Shown piece by piece: positions 27,601-39,000 of a DNA stretch of 64,000 bases. The stretch comes from Ophiodon elongatus. Taxonomy: Eukaryota > Chordata > Actinopteri > Perciformes > Hexagrammidae. Positions within the stretch are counted from its first letter, which is position 1; the number at the start of each line of letters is the position of its first letter. The stretch covers positions 764,501 through 828,500 of the forward strand of contig JACSYO010002111.1 of assembly GCA_016806645.1 (NCBI GenBank), in the 5' to 3' direction. The notes beneath the pieces are model-generated. The model was not told where the DNA came from. It ran no database searches and worked only from the letters and a program-made list of their open reading frames with translations. Position numbers and translations under genes: made by a program.

Positions 27601-28551
27601 AGAAAGAGACAACAAAGGTTACATGGTCTTAAAATCCAGGACCACCATGAAGCCAGTAATATTAAAGGTTTCATGACTGAAAAGAGCTTAATTTACTATT
27701 TTACTTATAAGAGGACATGTGAGGTACTACACCTGTAGTGTGTGACGAGCTATACTGACTCATAAAACCAGCGATCACTGAACTGAAAGGGACAGAAAGT
27801 CGTCTCCTTATAGTTGCTTTCAATTGGAAGCACTTAATGAGGTGTGTTCATGCTGAGAGCCATGTGTTAGCGCCAAACCAATATTTATGGAAAAGCTCTC
27901 TGGTTTTGGGGGTCAATATTTCATCTTAGTGTGGACAGAAGGTCAGGGAGGAGAGATGCATATTACATTATACGTGGCCTCGGGGAGGACATCATCCGGT
28001 GCAAGAGCTCCATTAGCCTCCAGTGAAAAGCTCTGTTTATTCTCTGAGGGTCGAGCTTAGTCCTGCTGTCAGGTGACAAGGTGAGCACGGAGTTGGAGGG
28101 ATGGGGGCCCCTGGTGGTGTTGGTACTGAGACTGGGTTTTGTGTGGGGGGGGGGGGCGCTCCCGACCCACTGTGTGAGTTACTATGGTAATTGAGTGTCG
28201 TCATCAATGGGCCCTCTCTGCTGAGCTGGTGAGCAAGACTAGAATAGGCCAGCGGTGGGCTCTGAAAAGCAGAGCAGGTAGGATTAGACAAGCCTTTTGT
28301 CCTTTTGTGCATAATGTCTTGCAGTCAGATTCCCCCCCCCCCAACCTTGTATTTGTTTCCTTGTCTCTGTGTGCATATACAGGCTATGTGTGTACACGTG
28401 TGTTTGAAAGAAAAAGTAGTGTTGCTTTATGGCACTCAGTGGCCTTCCTTCTCCTTCACAAGGAAGCCTGCCACTTGGCATTAGTGTTGCCACGCCAGCA
28501 ATCATCATTCCATGCCTCCTGCTAATTGCAGACACAGCTGGGTCTCAGCAG

Positions 28552-28599
<48 letters not shown>

Positions 28600-29814
28600 C
28601 GCACACACACACACACACACACACACCAGGTTGTCATCTAAATGGTCGTATGACCATGAAAAAGGGATCCCAATCGATAGCCATGGTTACTTATTAGCGG
28701 TTGGTAGTTACAAGTAATTCAGCTGTGAATGAGTACGGCCTTAACTTTGATCTGTTACTCGTCTTTAATGTGTTCGGTCAAACACAAAGGCTTCCAAGCA
28801 CTGTCTGGAGGGAGAAGGTCACACGTGAAGAGGGTTTCTTGTTGTATCGTTCCACAACTAAACAATATAAAAACCTTGATTGTCTTTACCCGTCAATTTG
28901 CAGACCAGGGTCTAGATATATGAATGATGTGTACGATCATACATACATAGATAAGCTGGTTTAGTAAAGAGACAACATGGAGAATGTTCCCACCTCATGC
29001 ATACTTCAGACCAGACATAACTGCTTTAGTACAGCGATCTGAGAGTGATATTTGATTTCCCTGATTGTGATTTGAAATTTGTAACATGACAATCACAGGT
29101 GCATTCACAACGATGTGATTGGTTTTCTTCTCTTGGAGGCATAATTTCATTCCCCTGTTGATGTTCCTCTCATTTGATCTTCTATTGTGAAGCAAAAGTT
29201 TTGTTGCCTTGATGGAGCACTATAAACTAAATCACTGGTGATCTTTCTGACAAAGTCATTAGCATACTAAAGGGGTAGCCACTGCTACTTTACTTTGTGG
29301 AAGGTATTTTGGTGAGCTGCATAACCAGGGTGTCATCAACCTGGGATTCCAATAGGTGAAGACTTTCACTGACTTTATTTACTCAACCTCAACCTGTCAT
29401 CTTAATTATTTCAACTCCATGCCAAACCTTAAGCGGCAACACGTCACCTTGTTTTCTCATTCTAGGGACTATTTTCCTCATAAATGGACCACTGCTTCAA
29501 TTATTTCAATACTAGTGCCACTGTGATTTTGTGCTTCTTAGTTTAATTAAAATACAAAATGTGCACGTTTTTTACCCCCAACATCTTACAGTATAAACAC
29601 TTGCAAGAACGTATGCTTCCAAAAACATTGTCATCAAAGCAATTAAGCAAAATTGTCAAGTGAGTAATGTTATGTAAAATACACAACAGAACTAACAAAT
29701 CAGTTTGACCGACCGAACATTCAATGCCAACTTTGCAGTTTGCAATACTCTCCTGGCATTATCCACTCAGTATGATGGTTTCTTACTCAGCCCCACAGTA
29801 ACTATTGAAAGCAT

Positions 29815-29867
<53 letters not shown>

Positions 29868-30046
29868 AGCAGCAGCAGAGGCAGAAAGAGGCAGAGTCCC
29901 AGGTTGCTTGTAATCCCCGTGTACCTCCTGTGGTGAAGCTCCTCCTCAGCTCCAACATTCCTGGCTCTCAGCAGCACAAAAGCTCCTGAGCGGCCCCACA
30001 AAAGAGGGCCTCTGACCTAACAAATCAGTTAGCTTTTTGGGGGATT

Positions 30047-30093
<47 letters not shown>

Positions 30094-33000
30094 GCGTGTG
30101 CGTGCGTGCATGCCTTATTAGCCCCTTTCAATCACTTTAATGACAGTTTTGTCCTTCCTTTAACTAAGAGTATAGTCTTCATTTTTAGTGCATGCAGAAC
30201 CCATGACTTTATTAATATCACATTTTTAATAAACCCTCTCAAAACTGTGCTCCCACTCTCTAATACACCCTGCTGCTGCTCATGGCTGTGTATTTTTGTC
30301 CTCTCTTTGCTTTCAAGCTGATTCTGCTCAGCCGGTAAACTTCTCCCCTCTCCAAAGATCTTTGTGTAACTACTGAAGGGCGCTTGTTTTTTACCTCAGC
30401 GTATTCCTTGTGGGTGGTTGCCCTTCCTTTAAATGATTTTTTCCACCCACCTTCCACGTATTCATTTCAATTTACTTCAATTCCATATGTGATTTATTTC
30501 CTCCATGAATTTGCCGTATTTTGCAGGATTGATGTGCAACGTGTTACGATGTTGTGACAGCAGCGCAATAAGTCCACTAGAGGCGAACAAATGAAGGTCC
30601 CACTGTACAGGGCCTCAGTAGAGGACTGGAGCCTTTTGACAAACTCCAAAGTCAAGGCTGTGAAATAAGTAAATTATTTTGATTTTTGCCAAACATTTTG
30701 GTTTGTCGCACTGAAGTGAGCCCATTTTATCAGACAGGTCCAGTCAGCTGTAGGAAGGTCATGTGTAGTTCATGTTTATGTTGAGGAGCGTCACAAATGT
30801 CGCAATGGTGTGGTATTAAAAAGATAAAATGTACCGACCGTTTTGTGGGCAGGTTACAACACATGCCGACACGTTTGTAAAAATGGTATTATGTTGTATT
30901 TTGTATTATGAGTACATAATATAATAATGTTGACAGACCACTTATATGCTTGTAAGTATAGTGTTGGCCCAAATACAACATGAACATGATTTTAAGACAA
31001 CCACCACTACCACCACTCACCTTATACAAGGCCTGGTTTGGGAGAAATATATAAGATTATACCATCTTTACTTTACGAATGTATTATCATATACATTGAA
31101 AAGTACAGTTGTACCTTCAAATGCAATGAAATACATCTGCCCTAGCTGTCTAATGCCTTACAAACTAAATATAATAATAGGCAACAACAGCAATAAAGAG
31201 AAAGGCTCATAAAGTTTTGCCATCAGTTGACATCATCTTTGGAGTTCTGCAGTGCTGAATTCAGGCTAGTTTGATAATTTATTGTTTAGTTTAACTATAA
31301 GATATGTGTGCCAGAAAATATTGGTTGAACTGTGACTAGAACACAAGAGCCAATGTCAAAGTTAAAAACTTTGCAGCATGACAAATGAGCAAACAAAGCG
31401 TGTCAACAAGAGAAATGTGCAAATAGTTCCATTGTGGTTGTGTTCTAAAGCAAAAATAAATGACCCTCAAACACTAAGTGTGCCACAGCAGGTAAAACAA
31501 AAAACAATTGTATGTTGGTTGTCTTCTGGGATTCAACTTGGCCTCAATCTTTTTTTCATCCATTGTCAAAGTCATGTGCGGTTGATTCAGTAAAAATGCT
31601 AACAGGGACTTTTGGCTCTGACCTCAGTTCCTGTGGTTTCTTAGTCCCTGGAACCAAATGTCAAAAAGGGCCATTAGTACAGCATGCATGTAAGGCTCAG
31701 CTATGTTCCACCCACATCTAGGTTACATCATCAGTTTAGTTTAAAAAAGCTCAATTTATCCATGATGCACGTTTCTGCTCGTCATTCTCCTCAGTAGAGT
31801 GAAGTGAAAGTTGTCTGCTGCCTCCCGTGAATCTTGAAGCGTTGTTGTTTGCCTTTCTAATCTAAAAAGGCCAGTTCCCTCTCATTACGCGACACAGCAA
31901 ATATATGCACAAGGGTCATGAAAGAGGTGAGTAGGTGGATGGGGAGGGGAAGAAGGAGAGGTGTGCCATTTTTTGCATCACATCCTGCTGGTGGAAGGCC
32001 CCCCTCCCTGCCAAGCGCCATGTGAAGACTTGGGTGTGAACACTGGCTCCGAGGCGAGGTTTGTGTGTGTGTGTGTGGCGGTGTGTGTGTGGGGGGGGGG
32101 GGTTCCGTGGGATGGGTGGGTTGGTGTCAGATGGGGGCAGGAGGTCGCTTCGTCTCCCAACTCTCGCTCGAAGGGGGGATGAACCGGCAGATGCATATGT
32201 GTGTATGTGGGAGTGTGTGTGTTGTGTTGTGCGGGCGTGCATGTCGCCTGTGTATAGGTAGGTGTTCATCAGCATGTCGCAAGGTGACAAAACACACACA
32301 AATGCACACACACAGATAACCCCGTTGAAGGAATGGAAGCATTTCCTTCAGATGGAACTCGTTAGAATGTCACAGATTTGATCCCTGTCGGGTTATGGCA
32401 TTATGTATTCAGAGCCATATTACGCTTGTTTTGGCTGTCAACAAGCGCTAGCCCCCTGCTGATCCCCATGCAGCCCTAAAAAAGAGAGCTTGGTTGAATT
32501 TGACTGTTCTGATGATTTTCTTTTGTTAGTCCCTGCCAAGAGGAACAAAGCAAGAGGGGCCATCACTGTTCATTTGACTAGCTCAGCAAACGTCAACATG
32601 TGGACGCCACATCTTAATCCTGCCCTGAAGAACGTTAAAGGGAAACTGGCTTTTACATGTGGCTATTTTAAAGTAGACAGAGTTGATTCAAAGAGCTTGA
32701 TAGTTGTGTGTCAGAGAAAGTGGAAAGACGGCTCCAGAAATGGTGTGAAGAATACCATTTGGAAGGCAGGAGGGATACAGTCAGCGAAAAAAAGAAACAA
32801 CAAGCCTGACTGATTGAAAAGGGAAGTTCAGGAAAAGGAATGATAATAAAACTCAAGAAATGTCCATGTAAAAGCGAGATGTTCAAGTAAACACAGTGCA
32901 CAGTGTGGATGGCAGTAAATAATGGAAGAATCTTACAAAGATGAAACTGGATGGATTGTTAAGACAACATCTTGAGAGTAAATTGACGCAGTCAATTGTT

Positions 33001-36000
33001 TCCGGAGGAAAGGCAAAGACAAGAAAACAGGACATTGTGAAAAAAGGATTAGGAAGAGAAAATTCTTTTTCCAGGCAAAGGTTTGTGGACAGTAATTTGT
33101 AATATGAAGGCGTGTTCTGCAAATGTCTGGAAACGGACAATCCAACAGGTACACACATGTGACGCTGCAGCGATTGGCCAGGTGTGTGGAGAAAGTAGGC
33201 AGGGTTTGAACTCTCTCAAGATCTCTTTTGTCATTCGTCACTCAACTGCTTTCGTCACTTTGTTGTATCTACAAATAAGGGCAACACTCTGAATGCCTTT
33301 GAGGAATGGCTCCTCCCACATTTGAATGTTTGGAACAGCTACAAAGCCTTTTGCCTTCAGATGTAGTCAAGCCATATATCATTCAAACGAGTACATTTTT
33401 GGCAAAAACCAACCTTAAAAGTCAAGATATATGTGAGGACACATGCTTTACTTTAAACTATATCCCATATTCGATGACGTGACTCACAGTTGGAACACTT
33501 ATATAATATATAATGTAAATGGTTGAAGGTACAGGCCAGTGTACAGGGCTTAGAATTATGTTAGGTTGGCCGCTAATGGCTGGTGAAAGCTAAAGATATA
33601 CAATATACAGCTTAAATTAATTCACTTTTAATTTCTGGGTATATTTTCGGTCATTTCAGTTATTAATGAAGTTGTGCTTTGTTTTCAAGTGAAACGCATT
33701 TTTAATTTTTCAACAACCATGATTTACACCTCTGACTGGCTTTTTGTCCATGTCAACAGCAGCCGCGGCTCATGGGTATTGTAGCATTTAGAGCCATCCG
33801 CCATACCAATGATGGATAGAACATGATTTCTCAGAAACATAGTTAAAATAATTGAAACCGGTGGTGATGGCATAAATCTATGGGCTTGTAACTTTATCCA
33901 GGAGAGTCCCATGTTTCCATGTAAGGCAACATTGAGCATATTCATTAAAGAAACATACAGGGAAGCCATAGGGAGACTTTTGGTCATCCTTAAGATTCAG
34001 AGCAGGGCTGATGCATCACATAATCTACGACACAGGGCCAGTTGAAACAGCTGGGAAAATGAACAGCTGTGTATCTGATTGTGCATGCAAAGTCAAGCAC
34101 ATAGCCCATCTGCATGGAAGCGTCTCTGTGATTATCTTCCTAAGAAGATGACTCTCTCCAAGACAACTTGAGAGTAATGCTCTCCGCAAGAATCAGCCTT
34201 GTATTCATGGATTGAATAATCACCCTCGATTACATCAGAGAATGGTCTTGTAACATAATTCAATTGATGTGATTCATTTCTGGGTTTTTCAGGACTATTT
34301 TATCATGAATTTCTGATTTTAATGTAATATAGACATGACAATACATACCATGGCAGTTGAAAATGCTGTTTTCTGAGATCTGTGTTGAACTGGATTTCAA
34401 AAATAGTTTCAGTCAGTAGTTCAACCACTGTTCTAAACCACTGTTAAAGGTGACTCACTAATAGAACCATCCTGACCATGGGTTAGATGATTGGGTGTAA
34501 AAAGTCGGCGACCACTGTTTACATCCTGTATTCTATCAACAGTCATGTTGGATTTCTTCGCCAATGGCCACATTTCCCGACCATAACCAAGTAGTTTTAG
34601 GACGATTTCACCAGCCACAGTCTGTTTGGCTAGTCTGAAGGAGCAAAGTTATCTCTTGTATCTGGAGCGTTGCCACTTCTATGCAGGGATCTATCTGTAC
34701 TGAACCAAAGGGCAAAGTGACTCAAAAGCAGACTCAGGAGAAAGGTCACTAGTGAGTAAAAGCACTTTACTGAAGTGGGGTTCGGTGCACAGGTGATCAG
34801 TCAGGACGAGGCAAAGTACAAAAATCCCAAAACAGGTCAAACACTAGAGATAACAAAGGGACCGAAAACCGAAACGCTGGAACGCTCACCACAAGGAGTA
34901 AAGAGAAACTGGCACAGACAAAGAGGAGCACGGAGGCAGGAAGTGAACAAGTGACAACAGGAAAGTGCAAAAATAGTAGAAATAGTAGTTTGAAATATTG
35001 CTGTCATAGTTTTTTTAATCTACTGTGAAGTCCCTCTCCTTCAGTTTATCTGGCATGACTTTACAAACGTTGATATTTTTGTGGACTTTATTGGCATTTA
35101 CCTATGTCCATCTCAACAAATGCCCATGCAGGTAGCCTGGTTTTGGTTAATTTGGAAACGGTCCAAGGCACACCTCTCGCGAGTGGTCTTGGACCAGTTG
35201 TTATGGTTAGCACCAGAAAACGATTACTGCGCTCACAAATGCCCATATAGACCATACCAGGGGATGAACCGCATCAAAGATAGATTAATATGGACTAAAT
35301 GTCGGCTTGAGAAAGCACCCTGTACGTGGCCTGAACTGAAGAAAATTCTCAAATGGATTGTAAGAGAAATCCCTCACCAATGTTCTGTTTTGTTGTTTAG
35401 TTTGGAGGACTTGTTGGAGACAAGTTGTCTCAATTTAATTACTGAATGAAACTGCAGCCATTCTATTTCGATGATTCTCTTTTTCAAACAAGTGGAACTG
35501 GAAATTCTGGGTTCTGTTCCAGAAGCAAGAAAACAAAATCACATTAAAATTTGTAAAAATGATTACAGTTCATTACATAACCTTACTCAGCTATTGAATC
35601 TTGGTAAGAAGGATGAAAAAAATGAATTAATTTTTATTGATATACTTTTTTTTTTTTATTTATATGTTAAGGGAATTTACAATCCATAAGACCCTCTCTA
35701 TTCTAGACTGGAATGAGGAAAGCTGTCATGAACACAGGGAATGCTTCATGTCTTTGTGTTCTGTTCTCCGGGTGACAATTTAAACAAGTCATTTAGATCT
35801 TCTGATGGATCAACAGCCACTTTCTTTTTTTTCATGAGGAAACTGGTATTGTATTCAAATTGGCATTAAAAAGATCTTAAAGTTGATGAAAATCACAGGC
35901 ATTATGTGTACACAAGATGTCCCTGACAGACCTCCAAAATGCCAGTCATGGCAGCAAGAAGACTTGTGACATAGCTGTCAAAGCCTCTTTTTTATATAAA

Positions 36001-39000
36001 ACGAAGAGGAGTAAAGCAGAACAGGACACAAAATGGCTGCTGCAAAAATGGCTGCAGATGGGAGCTGTGTGGCACGGTGTAAAGTCTAAAGAAAAGGAGA
36101 AGCGAGGGAGGAGTGGATGATGGGAAGAGGGAGAGCAGCCAGTCAGTGGATCAGTCACTCCAGGCCTGGCCTCTCGGCGGGGGGTTGTGCTCGGGGCGAG
36201 ATCACAGGCCTGCTGCCACGCCGAAGCCTTCACAGGCACACAGCGACAGATAGGAAGCTGCTGGCACCAGGTCGCCTCACTGATTCACCCGAGCACTGCC
36301 TCGGCACCGCCATCTTCTCTCCTTCACCCGTGTTCCACTGACTGAGCTTGACCTACATGTAGACCTGCTCTCCTCCTCTCCTCGTGGCCTCAGCAGGTCT
36401 GATCTCGGTGTACCACTGAGCAGGTTTTGGTCTTTTGTGTTTTGATCTGGCAATTCAAAATTGGACGTGAAAAAGATTATTTTTACACTATGATGATTCA
36501 TTGTTAGTGCACATAGGCAATTTAATGTTCCGATTAAGTAAGCCAAGTAATGCTAAAGATGTTCCAAAAGTTCATCTCTAGCAATGCAAAAAGTCTCACT
36601 AATGTTATTCTGTTATTATGTTTCTTCGGACATTTTCACACCTGTAGATAGGGCTCTAGTTCTGCTCACACTGAATTTTCGCAATCGAATCAAGAGGAGT
36701 AACCATGACGTCATACAGACTGACAGGTAACTCGTTGCTTGGATAGTTCTGGCGATTGCCATGCTACATCATCAGGACCCACATGGGGAGATAACATTTT
36801 GATTTATGCGGCACTTTAGTGCTTCTGATGTGTATAATCATGTTCTCTTGTGCCACAAAGAGCTCACGAAGAAATAACTGAATATTAGTATAGTTACAGG
36901 ACGAAAAGGAAGCGTCTTGTATGGATTCAGGGCTTGATACTGTGAGATCGCTGTCACTTTTTAATGGAGTTAATGAACTGACAAAGTACACAGAGTCGGA
37001 TACAAGCACAGCAGTTTAAACAGCTTTAGACCTATTAATCAGGAAACAAGTATGCGCTGACGTGGATATGTATTGATTTGCATTAATAGGTTATAAACAT
37101 GGCCTGAGGCTATACCAATGAATTACAAGATCAGTTTCTGAACACATTTTACAATCAGCAAAAGGATTTATGAGTATTTAAGGTTTTGAATTGACGCTAA
37201 AATCTAATTTCTGCTCTCATAAAATACTGGGGTTGGTTTGTTTTACACCACAAATTAACCACACCATACCTCGCTTGGAAGCGGGCCGAGACCCATCTCT
37301 TCAGGCAGTCTCGGCTTAGTTGCTTTGCCCACAACGAGGTTTGATTGGGAGCTTTCACACCAGTCCAAATGGACATTACTAACGAGTTAATTTTGATAGA
37401 ACCAAACAGGTTAGGTGTGAAAGCATCCTTAGTCTAGAATTTCCACACCAAGTCTGAACAGAATGTCCAAAACTTAGGAATTGTATAATTTCTTCTTAAA
37501 TTTTGCTGTAAGAAATGAGCGTTTGACCAATGAGATCGGTGTCAGTTTAATGACGTTATCAGATTAAGTGCAAGGCTACAGCATGACTTTGTCATTGTTT
37601 CTGACTGCTACCTTGTCGCCGTTGTGTTTAGTGGATGATCTCAATCATTATGATAAAAAGTTGTTTACTTTCAAGGATAAAATCGATCTTGTACAACTTA
37701 CCCCTGAGCATCACATCCCTCTTAAACACACAAACATACACACACTGCTACCCTCTTCCTCTTATTTTATCTTCCCATTCTTCTCCAGCCCCCCCCCACC
37801 TCTATTCTACTGTGACCCTGACTGTTGAAAGTCAGTCGGCTTCTATTAGTATCAGCCCCGCTCATCATTATCCATCAATTAGACTGGCAACAGTCAGGGC
37901 CCACAGAGAAACATCTGCACCCTTTCGGCTCTGTTTCTGCATGGCTCCGTGCTCTGAGCTCGCTGTGCCTTGCAGAGCTCACTGTTTAGAGTGCTCGTCT
38001 AAATAAAGCAGCGGGGCAATATCAAGGTTGAGGCTTGTAACACCTTTGTAAGTTCATCAGGACTAGGGTTGGCCATGGTACAGAAACTCTGCACTGAATG
38101 GTGGTCCTGAGAGCTAACCCCACTGTAAAATAAGAAATCACATGCAAATAGGCCGCAGACATCTTAAAAAATGTACAACACATAACTGTAAATAGAGAAA
38201 ACCCAACCAAACACAGGAACACACTGTAAATAGAGAAATCACAACCAAACACAGGAATACACTGTAAATAGAGAAATCACAACCAAACACAGGAATACAC
38301 TGTAAATAGAGAAATCACAACCAAACACAGGAATACACTGTAAATAGAGAAATCACAACCAAACACAGGAATACACTGTAAATAGAGAAATCACAACCAA
38401 ACACAGGAATACACTGCAAAAATAGAAAACACAAGCAAATACAGAAACAAACTGTGAATAGAGAATATACAAACAAAGACAGGAACACACTGCAAATAGA
38501 GAAAACACTATCAAATCGAGAAATACAGTGTAAATACATAAAACAGAACCAAAAAAAGGAACACGCTGCAAACAGAGAAAACACAATCAAATACAGAAAC
38601 ACACTGTAAATATATACTTGTTGTAGCCATGGTTTTTGGTTTATGAAGTTATTGAAGTCGGCTATCCCTCAGTGACAATGAGCTGAAATGTGAAAAAAGT
38701 GCAGATACAGTACTGCAATGTTTTGACATAAGTGTCTGTTCACTTACTGTACTGAAAACACAAACACGTCAGTTTCATGTATGTTGGTGTAGTATATTTT
38801 GCTCTGTAATGCATGAAGATAGCATACGTGAAGGGGCCTGTGACTTTGGAATGTCGGATCCATTGCTGTTGTTACACATGGGATACTCGTTAGGTACCCC
38901 CGCTGGGGAATGCTCCTTGACCTGGAGGATGGAGGAGTAGCTATGCCTATGTCCGAAACATGTCTTTCATTGGGGGCCCTGTTTATGACGTCATTATATA

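Noticed and set aside
32490..32813. 107-codon plus-strand open frame
   Set aside because: No motif, no plausible promoter or splice context; length is within chance in this window.
35081..35689. Two neighbouring plus-strand frames (122 and 72 codons) as a possible gene
   Set aside because: No family recognised, AT-rich composition and no supporting splice or poly(A) context; possibly old repeat DNA.
38315..38602. 95-codon minus-strand frame rich in Phe, Cys and Leu
   Set aside because: Produced by the 38-bp minisatellite; reading frame cycles with the repeat.
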